Source: Pacificoceanicola onchidii (GTDB lineage Bacteria; Pseudomonadota; Alphaproteobacteria; Rhodobacterales; Rhodobacteraceae). Taken from it: 64,000 nt of DNA. The position numbers and the translations under genes were made by a program. Below the pieces are notes generated by a model. The model was not told the DNA's origin, did not search any database, and saw nothing but the letters and a program-made list of their open reading frames with translations. How positions within the stretch are numbered: position 1 is the stretch's first letter; each line of letters starts with the position of its first letter. The stretch covers positions 496,001-560,000 of the forward strand of contig NZ_SRXY01000003.1 of assembly GCF_004804335.1 (NCBI RefSeq). The letters are read 5' to 3'. Positions 28,684 to 37,708 of this stretch are shown one piece after another.

Positions 28684-28775
28684 CGATTTGCTCGGCAAAT
28701 TCCCGCGTGGATGTGTTTTGACCAGATTGCGCTTTGCGTATACTCAGCCCACAGGCAATTAAGGGGCCCGCCCGC

Positions 28776-31313
28776 GTGACTCGCTTTATCTTTTCCTTCT
28801 TCGGCGCCATCTTCAGTGTGATCACGCTGGGGACCATGATGGTCGCGCTGACCATCGGTGCGGTGTTCTGGATGTACGGCAATGACCTGCCGAGCCACGA
28901 AAGCCTTGCGCAATACACACCCCCGACGATCAGCCGGATCTATTCCACCCAAGGGCAGGTCATCGACGAATTTGCGCAGGAACGGCGTCTGTTCACCCCT
29001 GCCAATGAAATCCCGCCGCTGGTCAAGAACGCCTTTATCAGCGCCGAGGACAAGAATTTCTACGAACATCAGGGCTATGACGTGCGCGGCATCGCGGCGG
29101 CGGCTGTGGAAGCGGTGCGCTCGCGGGGGCGCGACGTGCGCGGGGCGTCGACGATCACGCAGCAGGTGATGAAGAACTTCCTTCTGTCCGGGGATCGCAA
29201 GGCGGAGCGCAAGATCAAGGAGATCATCCTTGCCTCGCGCGTGGAAGATGCGCTGTCCAAAGACAAGATCCTGGAGCTCTACCTCAACGAAATCTTCCTC
29301 GGCCAGAACGCTTATGGCGTTGCCGCGGCAGCGCAGGTTTACTTCAACAAGACGCTGTCCGAACTGGCCCCGCATGAGGCGGCGATGCTCGCCTCCATGC
29401 CCAAGGCCCCGTCTTCGTTCCACCCGGTGCGCCGCAAGGATCGGCTTTTGTCGCGCCGGAACTTCGTGCTGAAGGAGATGATGGAGAACGGTTATATCAC
29501 GCAGGCTACCTATGAGAGCGAAGTCGCTCTACCGCTGCGCACCGTGCAGAACGGTGATTTTGAGCCGTACAACCGGTCTTTGCCGCCGCGCGATTACTTC
29601 ACCGATGAAATCCGGCGGCAACTGTCGAAGGACTTTGGCGAAGAACAGTTCTTCTCCGGCGGCTATTCCGTACGGGCCACGCTTGATCCCGAAATGCAGA
29701 TTGAGGCGGCCAAGTCCCTGCGGATTGCTCTGGAGCAATACGACCGGGGCTTGGGGAAGTGGAACGGCACGGGCAAGACCCTGCCGCCCGATGCGCTGAG
29801 CAGCGAGACCGCCTGGCGTGAAGCGCTGGCAGAGACGCGCGTGGCGCGGGACATTGATCTGGTACGGCCCTGGCTGCCCGCCGTGGTGCTTGATGTGCGC
29901 GATCAGGAGTTGATCATCGGCATCGAAGGCGTGTCTCAGGACGATGCGCGCGGGCGCAGCGTGCCGCGCAAGGACACCTCCTGGTTTGCTGGCAACCTCT
30001 TTGACAACTTCGAAAAAGGCGACGTGATCCACGTCCGCGAGATGATCGAAGACGGCAACGGCGCGTTTATCCGCTGGACCCTGCGGCAAGTGCCGAAAGT
30101 TCAGGGCGGGTTCATGGCGATGGATGTGAACACGGGCCGCGTTATCGCCATGCAGGGCGGTTTTTCCTACCAGAACTCGGTGTTCAACCGCGCAACGCAG
30201 GCGCTGCGCCAGCCCGGTTCGAGCTTCAAGCCGTTTGTCTACGCCTCCGCGCTCGACAGCGGCTATACCCCGGCGACCATCGTTGTGGACGCGCCGATCG
30301 AGATCAACACGCCGCAGGGCGTATGGCGTCCCAAGAACGCATCGAACCAATTCTACGGCCCGACGCCGCTGCGCACCGGGATCGAACGTTCGCGGAACCT
30401 GATGACCATTCGTCTGGCGCAGGAAGTGGGCATGCAGACCGTGGCCCGCTATGCGGAAAAGTTCGGCGTTTATGACAACATGGGCCGGGTTCTGGCGAAC
30501 GCGCTGGGGGCGGATGAAACCACGCTGTTCAAGATCGTTGCGGCTTACGGCATGTTCGCCAACGGTGGCGAGCGGGTTGAGCCGACGCTCGTGGACCGGG
30601 TTCAGGATCGCTACGGCAACACGATTTACAGCCACGATGCGGCGGACGGCAACAAACGGGTCTGCGTCGATTGTGACAACCCCGGCATTCCCGCGAACCG
30701 CAGCCCGCGGATCGTCAATGACCGTGAACGCGTGATGGACCCTGTGACAGCCTATCAGCTGACCTCGATGATGCGCGGCGTTGTGGATCGCGGTACGGCG
30801 GCCAAGACGGTCAACCTGCCGGTCCCCACGGCGGGCAAGACCGGCACCACCAATGACGCCAAGGATGTCTGGTTCGTGGGCTTCACCTCGAACATCGTGG
30901 CCGGGTGCTACATTGGCTACGACACGCCCAAACCCATGGGTCGGGGCGCGTCCGGGGGCGGCATGTGCGGCCCGGTGTTCAACCGGTTCATGCACAAGGC
31001 CGTGGCGAAATATGGCGGCGGTGAGTTTGTCGTCCCGCCGGGCTGCGAGTTCATCAAGATCGACCGTTTCTCCGGTGCGCGCCTCTCCGACGGTGCCTCG
31101 GGCGAAAACGTTGTGGCCGAGTGTTTCCGCGAGGGCGAAGAGCCGCTCTTCGGCATCCAGTTCGACGGCGGCTTTGCGGTCTCCGGCAACTTCGACCTGA
31201 TCCGCCCGGAAGGCGCAACAGCGGCGCGCGAGGTGACCACGTCTACGGGTCGCAAAGCCGTTGTGGGCCCCAAAGCGGGCTTTGGAACACTGTCCTCCGG
31301 CGGGCTCTACTAA
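28776..31313 (+). CDS. mrcA: Penicillin-binding protein 1A, bifunctional transglycosylase/transpeptidase
   Basis: Class A PBP that polymerises and cross-links peptidoglycan. GTG 28776 after AAGGGG gives 845 residues; a TTG 14 codons earlier is less likely. An N-terminal cytoplasmic tip and membrane helix (about 9-35) are followed by the GT51 domain with catalytic Glu91 (SAEDKNFYEHQGYD), GASTITQQVMKN and LELYLNEIFLGQNAYG. An OB-like insert with long variable region (330-450) precedes the transpeptidase. The latter shows SxxK Ser482 (GSSFKPFVYA), SRN in IERSRNLMT, and KTGTTND. An unusual DNPGIPANRSPR stretch with two Cys (CVDCDNPG) lies between the motifs. It lies 92 bases downstream of the amidase gene. 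Confidence 0.96.
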   Translation: MTRFIFSFFGAIFSVITLGTMMVALTIGAVFWMYGNDLPSHESLAQYTPPTISRIYSTQGQVIDEFAQERRLFTPANEIPPLVKNAFISAEDKNFYEHQGYDVRGIAAAAVEAVRSRGRDVRGASTITQQVMKNFLLSGDRKAERKIKEIILASRVEDALSKDKILELYLNEIFLGQNAYGVAAAAQVYFNKTLSELAPHEAAMLASMPKAPSSFHPVRRKDRLLSRRNFVLKEMMENGYITQATYESEVALPLRTVQNGDFEPYNRSLPPRDYFTDEIRRQLSKDFGEEQFFSGGYSVRATLDPEMQIEAAKSLRIALEQYDRGLGKWNGTGKTLPPDALSSETAWREALAETRVARDIDLVRPWLPAVVLDVRDQELIIGIEGVSQDDARGRSVPRKDTSWFAGNLFDNFEKGDVIHVREMIEDGNGAFIRWTLRQVPKVQGGFMAMDVNTGRVIAMQGGFSYQNSVFNRATQALRQPGSSFKPFVYASALDSGYTPATIVVDAPIEINTPQGVWRPKNASNQFYGPTPLRTGIERSRNLMTIRLAQEVGMQTVARYAEKFGVYDNMGRVLANALGADETTLFKIVAAYGMFANGGERVEPTLVDRVQDRYGNTIYSHDAADGNKRVCVDCDNPGIPANRSPRIVNDRERVMDPVTAYQLTSMMRGVVDRGTAAKTVNLPVPTAGKTGTTNDAKDVWFVGFTSNIVAGCYIGYDTPKPMGRGASGGGMCGPVFNRFMHKAVAKYGGGEFVVPPGCEFIKIDRFSGARLSDGASGENVVAECFREGEEPLFGIQFDGGFAVSGNFDLIRPEGATAAREVTTSTGRKAVVGPKAGFGTLSSGGLY

Positions 31314-31475
31314 GCGCGGCAAGGGCAGGGGAGCGGATCACGTAACCCTGCCGAAACAAGCCGTTTTTTCCCCGATGACATTTGGCCGGTTTTGCCTGAA
31401 ACCGTCAGTGGTCCGGTGATGTCTTCAGGCATCATTCCGGGGCAAGACTGAACGCAATGCAATTGGAGTGGTGTT

Positions 31476-31703
31476 ATGGGACTTGGAGATTTGCTCGGCA
31501 ATGCCGTGAGCGCGCTTGGCGGGGTAGACGGGATCGTCGAAAAGATCGGGGAAAGCGGGATTGACCTGTCTTCGCTGGCAGAGCTTGACGCGGAGGCCGT
31601 AGCGACGCTGCTCGAAGAAAAAGGGATCGATCTTTCGATGCTCGAAGGGCTGGGTCTTTCTGTCGAGGACGTGATCGAAAAGGTCAAAGAGCACCTTGGG
31701 TGA
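31476..31703 (+). CDS. Small acidic helical protein of unknown function
   Basis: This 75-residue protein, with GGAG before ATG 31476, matches no family I know. It contains two similar units, VEKIGESGIDLSSL and LLEEKGIDLSMLEGL. In each, a short helix is followed by GIDLS, giving a repeat of alternating Glu/Lys helices and Asp-containing turns. It has no Cys, signal peptide or membrane helix. It has its own terminator immediately downstream, so it is probably a free-standing and well expressed gene. Function unknown. Confidence 0.65.
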   Translation: MGLGDLLGNAVSALGGVDGIVEKIGESGIDLSSLAELDAEAVATLLEEKGIDLSMLEGLGLSVEDVIEKVKEHLG

Positions 31704-31728
31704 TATGTCTCCTTGTACAGAATGACGC

Positions 31729-31757
31729 GGGCGCCTTTCGGGGCGCCCTTGTTTTTT
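31729..31757 (+). terminator. Terminator after the 75-residue protein gene
   Basis: GGGCGCC and GGCGCCC form a 7-bp stem with loop TTTCGG, followed by TTGTTTTTT. It lies 26 bases past the stop. Confidence 0.85.
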
Positions 31758-31866
31758 GCGGTCGCGTTACCCGGGGGCGCCGGTCCTGTTTCCTCACCTT
31801 GCCCCGACCGCGCGCGCTTGCTATCAGGCGGAACCCGATGCGGTCTTTGATTACAGGAACTCCCCC

Positions 31867-32991
31867 ATGCGCGCCGAAGTCCAGAACAATGTCGACAAGG
31901 TCGAGAAGTCGCTTGAGCTGCTGAAACAACGGCTTGGCTGGGACACGGCGCAGCATCGGCTGGAAGAATTCAACGCGCGGGTCGAGGATCCGAACCTCTG
32001 GGACGATCCGGCAGCGGCGCAAAAGCTGATGCGCGAACGTCAGTCCCTGGTGGACGCGATGGAGACCTACACCTCCATTCGACAGGATCTCGACGATCAG
32101 GTTGAGCTGATCGAACTGGGCGAGATGGAAGAAGACGAAGAGGTTGTCGAAGAGGCCGAAGGCGCGATTGCCGCCCTTGTCGAAAAGGCTGCCAAGAAAG
32201 AGCTTGAGGCGCTGCTGAACGGCGAGACCGACGGCAATGACGCCTTCCTCGAAATCAAATCCGGCGCGGGCGGCACGGAGGCCTGTGATTGGGCCAGCAT
32301 GCTGGCGCGGATGTATGTCCGCTGGGCCGAAAAGCGCGGCTTCGAGGTGGACCTGCAGGAAGAGACGCCGGGCACCGAAGCCGGGATCAAATCCGTGACC
32401 TATCAGATCAAGGGCAAAAACGCCTACGGCTGGCTGAAGTCCGAGAGCGGCACGCACCGGCTTGTGCGCATTTCGCCCTTTGGCAAAGGCACGCGCGAGA
32501 CGTCTTTTGCGGGCGTCGGGGCCTATCCGGTGATCGACGACAATATCGAGATCGAAGTGAACCCGGCGGATATCCGAATTGACACCTATCGCTCCTCCGG
32601 CGCGGGCGGCCAGCACGTGAACACCACCGACTCTGCGGTGCGCATCACCCACCATCCGACCGGGATTGTGGTCACATCGTCGGAGAAATCGCAGCACCAG
32701 AACCGCGATATCGCCATGAAGGCCCTGAAATCGCGGCTGTATCAGCTGGAGCTGGACAAGCGGACGGCCGAGGTGAACGCGCTGCACGAGGCCAAGGGCG
32801 ATGCAGGCTGGGGCGCGCAGATCCGCTCATACGTCTTGCAGCCATACCAAATGGTCAAAGACCTGCGCACCAACCATGAGACTGCCGACACCCAAGGGGT
32901 GCTCGACGGCGATCTCGACGGGTTCATGGAAGCGACGCTGGCCATGCAGGTGGCGGGCAAGAGCCGGGCGGATGCCAAAGCCGAAGACTGA
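31867..32991 (+). CDS. prfB: Peptide chain release factor 2
   Basis: RF2 ends translation at UGA and UAA. The 374-residue protein starts at ATG 31867, after AGGAA. It carries the codon-recognition tripeptide SPF (HRLVRISPFGKG), which distinguishes RF2 from RF1 (PxT), and the catalytic GGQ (GAGGQHVN). The C-terminal end YVLQPYQMVKDLRTNHET is typical. The frame is continuous: the internal UGA frameshift found near codon 26 in E. coli prfB is absent, so autoregulation by frameshifting is lost. It is a single gene with a strong terminator. Confidence 0.97.
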   Translation: MRAEVQNNVDKVEKSLELLKQRLGWDTAQHRLEEFNARVEDPNLWDDPAAAQKLMRERQSLVDAMETYTSIRQDLDDQVELIELGEMEEDEEVVEEAEGAIAALVEKAAKKELEALLNGETDGNDAFLEIKSGAGGTEACDWASMLARMYVRWAEKRGFEVDLQEETPGTEAGIKSVTYQIKGKNAYGWLKSESGTHRLVRISPFGKGTRETSFAGVGAYPVIDDNIEIEVNPADIRIDTYRSSGAGGQHVNTTDSAVRITHHPTGIVVTSSEKSQHQNRDIAMKALKSRLYQLELDKRTAEVNALHEAKGDAGWGAQIRSYVLQPYQMVKDLRTNHETADTQGVLDGDLDGFMEATLAMQVAGKSRADAKAED

Positions 32992-33011
32992 CGGCAAACA
33001 CTGGACACGAA

Positions 33012-33045
33012 AAAAGGCGCTCAAACCGAGCGCCTTTTCTTTTTG
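33012..33045. terminator. Bidirectional terminator between prfB and the DUF1476 gene
   Basis: AAAAGGCGCTC and GAGCGCCTTTT form an 11-bp stem with a 5-nt loop. A-run and T-run (TTTTCTTTTT) on the two sides suit both convergent genes. Confidence 0.88.
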
Positions 33046-33061
33046 GTCTGGGTAACCGGGA

Positions 33062-33376
33062 TCAGTGCTCTTCGAGCATCTGCCCTTTGGCGATCACCAG
33101 AAGCGCCGCGCGCTTTTCACGGATCTCGTCGGCGCTTGCCTTACCATCCAGGTCAGCGGCAACCTTGCGCACCACGTCCTCGTGACCGGCTTCTTCGAAA
33201 TCGGCCTTGATGACTTCGCGCGCATAGGCTGCGGCGTCGTCGCCGGTTTTGCCCATCAGCTCTGCAGCCCAGATGCCGAGCAGCTTGTTGCAGCGGGCTT
33301 CGGCCTTGAACATGACTTCCGCGTCATGGGCGAACTTGTTCTCGAAGGCGCTTTCGCGTTCGTCAAATGTGGACAT
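33062..33376 (-). CDS. DUF1476 protein, F1-ATPase zeta-type inhibitor
   Basis: The alphaproteobacterial zeta subunit (DUF1476) binds the F1 part of ATP synthase and blocks reverse rotation. ATG 33376 gives 104 residues beginning MSTFDERESAFENKFAHDAEVMF split by a helix. The FENKFAHD segment is the inhibitory N-terminal region in characterised members. The four-helix body includes NKLLGIWAAELMG and YAREVIKADFEEAGHEDVV. GGGAG lies upstream. It is transcribed divergently from purC. An open extension to 33607 lacks start signals. Confidence 0.9.
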   Translation of the reverse strand: MSTFDERESAFENKFAHDAEVMFKAEARCNKLLGIWAAELMGKTGDDAAAYAREVIKADFEEAGHEDVVRKVAADLDGKASADEIREKRAALLVIAKGQMLEEH

Positions 33377-33570
33377 GGGGCAGGCTCCCTGGGCTGTGTT
33401 TCGCGTTCCATTTTGATATGACGCCCGGCGGCGCGCTGTGCAAGGGGGGAGTGCAACTCTGCGGCAACACGCGCGTGCATCGTGCGCTTGCGGCGATGCG
33501 GGGCTTGGAGTAAGAGAGCGGCGAACGCGCCCAATTTCGGGCGCTCTTTGTATTTCCGGAAGGGCCCAAG

Positions 33571-34332
33571 ATGGCACGTCGCAAGAAAATCTACGAAGGC
33601 AAGGCAAAAACCCTGTACGAGGGCCCGGAGCCGGGCACTATCGTGCAATACTTCAAAGACGACGCGACCGCCTTCAACGCCGAAAAGAAGGACGTGATCG
33701 AAGGCAAGGGCGTGCTTAACAATATGCTGTCCGAGTTCTTCATGACCGGCCTGAACACCGTGGGTGTGCCGACTCACTTCATCAAGCGTCTGAACATGCG
33801 CGAGCAGCTTGTGCGCGCCTGCGAGATCGTGCCGCTTGAAGTGATCGTGCGCAACTACGCTGCGGGGTCCATGTCCAAGCGTCTCGGCATCGAAGAAGGC
33901 ACGCAACTGCCGCGCCCGATCGTGGAATACTGCTACAAGGACGACAAACTCGGCGATCCGCTGGTATCCGAAGAGCATATCGCCGCCTTCGGCTGGGCCT
34001 CCCAGCACGACATGGACGACATCGTAGCGCTGGCGCTGCGGGTGAACGATTACCTCTCCGGCCTGATGTACGGCGTCGGCATCAAACTGATCGACTTCAA
34101 GATCGAGATCGGTCGCGTCTACGAAGGCGACTTCCAGCGCCTGATTGTGGCGGATGAAATCTCCCCAGATAGCTGCCGCCTGTGGGACATCGAGACCGGC
34201 GAAAAGCTGGACAAAGACGTCTTCCGCCGCGATCTTGGTTCGCTCACGGATGCATACACCGAAGTCGCCAAACGCTTTGGCGTCATGCCCAAGCAGGCGA
34301 CCCATCCAACAAAGCCGACGCTGATCAACTGA
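33571..34332 (+). CDS. purC: Phosphoribosylaminoimidazole-succinocarboxamide synthase
   Basis: PurC (SAICAR synthetase) couples aspartate to CAIR with ATP in purine synthesis. At 253 residues it is full length. Family signatures are [11 protein letters not shown] at the N-terminus, [21 protein letters not shown], the motif [16 protein letters not shown], and the substrate-binding [14 protein letters not shown] ending in [12 protein letters not shown]. The gene has its own terminator. purS and purQ lie 2.6-3.4 kb downstream on the same strand, with a protease gene between. Confidence 0.98.
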   Translation: MARRKKIYEGKAKTLYEGPEPGTIVQYFKDDATAFNAEKKDVIEGKGVLNNMLSEFFMTGLNTVGVPTHFIKRLNMREQLVRACEIVPLEVIVRNYAAGSMSKRLGIEEGTQLPRPIVEYCYKDDKLGDPLVSEEHIAAFGWASQHDMDDIVALALRVNDYLSGLMYGVGIKLIDFKIEIGRVYEGDFQRLIVADEISPDSCRLWDIETGEKLDKDVFRRDLGSLTDAYTEVAKRFGVMPKQATHPTKPTLIN

Positions 34333-34358
34333 TCGCCCCCGGCTCAGACAAATCAATC

Positions 34359-34390
34359 AAGCGGCCGCGCGAGCTCAAGGCCGCTTTTTT
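34359..34390 (+). terminator. Terminator of purC
   Basis: AAGCGGCC and GGCCGCTT pair around a 12-nt loop, followed by TTTTTT. It is located 26 bases past the purC stop and runs straight into an AAATATCC-type repeat. Confidence 0.85.
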
Positions 34391-34451
34391 GTTTCTTTGT
34401 GCTTCAAATATCCCGGGGTAGCCCCCTTTGGGGCGTAGGGGCAGCGCCCCT
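34391..34451 (+). repeat. AAATATCC-type palindromic element, copy 2 (single arm)
   Basis: GTTTCTTTGTGC-TT-CAAATATCCCGGGG is followed by AGCCCCCTTTGGGGC and AGGGGC-AGC-GCCCC-T. The first part is almost identical to the right arm of the copy at 41616-41643. It lies directly after the purC terminator. Confidence 0.8.
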
Positions 34452-34601
34452 GCACGCGGGCCTAATGGCCCGCGTTCCGGTCGTCGCGCGCAGCGCGGCG
34501 AAACCTCTCTTGCGTCCCTGTCCGAGATTCCGGACTTGGCGCAAACGGTCCGTGCGGGCTAGGCTGGCGGTATTCCACGCCATCCGATTGGGGACACGAC
34601 C

Positions 34602-36806
34602 ATGCGCCGCCCGCTTTTCAATCTGTCCATGTTAAGTGTTTTGACCTGTTTTGCCGCCGCGAGCCTAGCCCAGGCCCCGGCGGAGTTTGACCCTGAAGAC
34701 TTTGGAAACATTGTTATTCAGCCACGCCAGGCCGCGGGTACCCCCGGCGGCTTTACGCTTGAACAGGCTTTCGGGGATTACCAGAACGAGCCGATCATCG
34801 AATATGGCGAGACCTCTCCCGCCGTCCGGCTCGGGCGTCCGATTGGCCGGCTCGATACGCTTTACGCCAATGGCCAGACGGGTTTTTGCACCGCATTTAT
34901 CGTCGATGACAAGCATATCGTAACCAATCACCACTGCATCCCGGGCATGGATGGTGACCCAACCGGAGCGGACAGCAATGTGCAGGCGGCACAGTTTGTG
35001 GCGGGCTATATCAAGCCGGGTCGCAGCGAAGGGGCGACGCGCTTTACGGTCTCGCCGCAGATTGTCGAAACGAACCGGGCGCTGGATTACACGGTTCTGC
35101 GGGTCTTCGGAAACCCGTCGGCTAAGTTCGGCAGGATGGAACTGGCGGCGGCGGATCCGGAGGACGCGGAGTTCTTGTGGATCATCGGCCATCCGCAGGG
35201 TCAGTCTCAGCACATCTCGCGGGAAGGCTGCGCGGCCGCCGCGCCGGCAATCTCGCAGGAGGGCAAACTGGTCCACAGCTGTGACACGCTTGGCGGCAAC
35301 TCCGGCTCGCCGGTCATTCGCATCAGCGACAAGCGGGTGATTGGCCTGCACCACGCGGGCGACAACCGCACGGGTTATAACATGGCGATCCCCATGACCC
35401 GGATTCTCGCGCAGAGCCGGGTTCTCAAAGCCGCGGCAGGCACGGTTCCGGTCCCGGCTGCGCCGCCCGCAAAACCTGTTGCCCCGGTGGCGCCCACGCC
35501 GAAAGTTGCGGTTTTGCCCGAGGCGGAGGCCTGCAACACCCTCTGGACCGAGGCGAAACAGCTCGGCTGCGGTGGATTCGAAGCCTATCTCGCGCAATGT
35601 GAGCGCCATACCTTCGCGCTCATGGCCAAGGCGATGATGAAACGGCAGTGCACCGATACGGCTGCAGCCCCCGCGGCCCCCGCGGCAAAGCCGGTTGCCG
35701 TGCCCGTGGCACCGTCACAGGCTAGTGGCGCAATCCGCGTCGCGGCGGATGGCAGCGGCGACTACCGCACGCTGGCGCGGGCCATTTCAGCGGCCAAGGA
35801 TGGGGCAACCATCGAGATCATGCCGGGCCGGTACAACGAAGGGCTTGATATCACGCGGCCTGTTGAACTGGTCGGCGTTGGCAATCGGGCCGACATCATA
35901 TTGGAAGTGGAGGGTGACAATGTCATCGCCTGGGAGGCGGACAAAGGGGTGATCCGCAACCTGACCATTCGGCAATTGGGCGGCAAGTACTTTGGCGTTG
36001 ATATCAAGGCCGGGTCTGCCACGATCGAAGGCAATGACATCTCTTCCAAAGGTCTTTCTGCCGTTGTTTTGCGCACCAATGTCGACGCTATGGTGCGCGG
36101 CAATGAAATCCACGACAGTGCCGAAGGCGGCGTGTTCATCTTTGATGATGGCAAAGGCACCGTTCGGGACAACGTCTTTTACGGCAACACTTTCGCCGGG
36201 CTTGAACTGCGGGATCGCGGCGAAGCGCTGGTGACCGGCAACACCTTCCGGGACGGGGCGGGGCAGGGCCTCTATGTCAACGAAGGTGGGCGTGGAACGA
36301 TCAGCGACAATATCATTTACGGCAATCGTCTGGTCGGGATTTCGCTAAACGGATCTGATAACCCGGTGATCAAAGGCAACGTGGTTCGCGATGGCGGTGA
36401 AGGCGGGATTCTTGTCGACGGTAAGGCTCTGGCCCGGATCGAAGGCAATACGATCTACGGCAACACCTATGCCGGGATCGAAGTGCGCGGCGGGGCCGAT
36501 CCATGGATCAAGGGCAACACCATCCGCGACGGCAAACAGGGCGGACTGTTCTTTCAGGGCGGCGCGCGCGGCGTGGTGGAAAACAATGACATCTTCCGCA
36601 ACGCTTATTCCGGCGTGGTGGTGCAGGACGGCGCAGCCCCGATCTTTCGCGGCAACCGCATCAGCCGCAGCGGTTACTATGCCATCGAAGTGCTGGAGGG
36701 CGGCGCAGGCACCTATGAAAACAACGATCTGACCGGCAATCCGGACGGGGCTTTCCTGATTGATGGCAAGGCCGGGCGTCTCAGCCGCCGTGGGAACAAG
36801 GAATAG
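34602..36806 (+). CDS. Secreted trypsin-like serine protease fused to a right-handed beta-helix
   Basis: This 734-residue exported protein has a signal peptide to about residue 23 (ASLAQ). Residues about 70-270 are a trypsin-like (S1) protease: His111 in TNHHC, Asp162 in ALDYTVLRV and Ser234 in GGNSGSPV form the triad, and IIGHPQG precedes. A Pro/Ala linker and a four-Cys module (about 308-350, CNTLWTEAKQLGCGG...CERH...RQC) follow. From about 378 to the end there are repeated units of about 23 residues with Gly-Asn-x-Ile-x-x-Gly patterns (GNTIYGNTYAGIEVRGGADPWIKG type), a parallel beta-helix. Such a protease-plus-helix combination is uncommon. It sits between purC and purS but is not metabolically related. 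Confidence 0.88.
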   Translation: MRRPLFNLSMLSVLTCFAAASLAQAPAEFDPEDFGNIVIQPRQAAGTPGGFTLEQAFGDYQNEPIIEYGETSPAVRLGRPIGRLDTLYANGQTGFCTAFIVDDKHIVTNHHCIPGMDGDPTGADSNVQAAQFVAGYIKPGRSEGATRFTVSPQIVETNRALDYTVLRVFGNPSAKFGRMELAAADPEDAEFLWIIGHPQGQSQHISREGCAAAAPAISQEGKLVHSCDTLGGNSGSPVIRISDKRVIGLHHAGDNRTGYNMAIPMTRILAQSRVLKAAAGTVPVPAAPPAKPVAPVAPTPKVAVLPEAEACNTLWTEAKQLGCGGFEAYLAQCERHTFALMAKAMMKRQCTDTAAAPAAPAAKPVAVPVAPSQASGAIRVAADGSGDYRTLARAISAAKDGATIEIMPGRYNEGLDITRPVELVGVGNRADIILEVEGDNVIAWEADKGVIRNLTIRQLGGKYFGVDIKAGSATIEGNDISSKGLSAVVLRTNVDAMVRGNEIHDSAEGGVFIFDDGKGTVRDNVFYGNTFAGLELRDRGEALVTGNTFRDGAGQGLYVNEGGRGTISDNIIYGNRLVGISLNGSDNPVIKGNVVRDGGEGGILVDGKALARIEGNTIYGNTYAGIEVRGGADPWIKGNTIRDGKQGGLFFQGGARGVVENNDIFRNAYSGVVVQDGAAPIFRGNRISRSGYYAIEVLEGGAGTYENNDLTGNPDGAFLIDGKAGRLSRRGNKE

Positions 36807-36897
36807 GGTTGCATTTTCCGCCGCGTCAGGGTTTCACCCGATCCCAGAACATCAACGCGCCGGGCGGGATCGTCCGGCTTTGGAAAAGGACGGCGAG

Positions 36898-37128
36898 ATG
36901 AAGGCTCGGGTACATGTGATGCTGAAGAACGGGGTTCTTGATCCGCAGGGTGAGGCCGTGCGCCACGCGCTTGGCGCTCTGGGATTTGACGGCGTGTCCG
37001 GCGTCCGCCAGGGCAAGGTGATCGAGCTCGATCTCGCCGACGGCACCACCGAAGCGACCGTAAAGGAGATGTGCGAAAAGCTGCTCGCCAACACGGTTAT
37101 CGAAAGCTACACGATCGAGCTTTCCTGA
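36898..37128 (+). CDS. purS: Phosphoribosylformylglycinamidine synthase subunit PurS
   Basis: PurS is the small bridging subunit that holds glutaminase PurQ to synthetase PurL. The 76-residue protein from ATG 36898 (GGAAAAGGA upstream) matches the family throughout: KARVHVMLKNGVLDPQGEAV, then GFDGVSGVRQGKVIEL, then CEKLLANTVIESYTIE. A longer open frame starting at 36760 would add a non-homologous extension. purQ follows after one DUF3592 gene. The large subunit purL is not in the window. Confidence 0.95.
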   Translation: MKARVHVMLKNGVLDPQGEAVRHALGALGFDGVSGVRQGKVIELDLADGTTEATVKEMCEKLLANTVIESYTIELS

Positions 37129-37141
37129 CCGCAGGAGACCC

Positions 37142-37639
37142 ATGGCAAAACCCTTTCTCATGCGCACCAATCGGGACGGCAGCCGCGACATCAGCTGGCG
37201 CGTCTGGGTGCTGGTCTGGGTTTTGCCGGTCTGCATGATCGGGGGCGGGGTTGTGGAACTGCTGTTGCAGAACTGGACCCTGAGCCAAGGCGTTCGGGTC
37301 ACGGGCACGGTTGAGCGGGTTTATGAGTGGGAAACCAACATCCCCACTTTCCTGTCCGATGCCACCCATGTCTACGCGCCCGTGTTCCGCTACACCCAGC
37401 CGGATGGGCGCGAGACAGGAGGCTCGTCGAACATGTCGGACCCGTCGCTCAACCTTGAGGTTGGCAGCACCCATGAAATCGTCATTTTCCCAAATCAGGA
37501 TCGGGATGTGATGGTGCCGGGGCCGCACAACTACACGGCGGGCTGGATTGTGCTGAAGCTCGGGTTTCTGCTGGTTTTGCCATCGCTTCTTCTGTCTTTG
37601 CTGCTTTGGCGCTGGAAAGCGCGGGGCCTGCGGGCCTGA
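37142..37639 (+). CDS. DUF3592 membrane protein
   Basis: This 165-residue protein has two membrane helices (about 20-43, WVLVWVLPVCMIGGGVVELLL, and about 136-160, IVLKLGFLLVLPSLLLSLLLW). They flank a beta-rich domain of DUF3592 type (GVRVTGTVERVYEWE, HVYAPVFRYTQPDGRE, STHEIVIFPNQDRDVMVPG). The function of this family is unknown. It begins 13 bases after purS and is followed 69 bases later by purQ, so it is probably cotranscribed with purine genes, which is not explained by any known role. Confidence 0.78.
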   Translation: MAKPFLMRTNRDGSRDISWRVWVLVWVLPVCMIGGGVVELLLQNWTLSQGVRVTGTVERVYEWETNIPTFLSDATHVYAPVFRYTQPDGRETGGSSNMSDPSLNLEVGSTHEIVIFPNQDRDVMVPGPHNYTAGWIVLKLGFLLVLPSLLLSLLLWRWKARGLRA

Positions 37640-37708
37640 GCGGTCTTGCGCCGGGCGGGGCAAGCCTGTAGCAGCATCCTCAAAGCCCAAACCTCTAAAA
37701 GGTGATCC

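Noticed and set aside
28257-29423. A 388-codon minus-strand frame across the amidase-PBP1A junction
   Set aside because: It runs through two well supported genes on the other strand and lacks any domain or start signals.
29529-31322. A 597-codon minus-strand frame opposite PBP1A
   Set aside because: The sense frame has complete GT51 and transpeptidase motifs. The antisense product has no recognisable motifs and a typical shadow composition.
31314-31360. GGCAGGG...CCCTGCC as a terminator for PBP1A
   Set aside because: The arms are only 7 bases with a 15-nt loop, and the T-run begins more than 10 bases after the stem, so the case is too weak to list.
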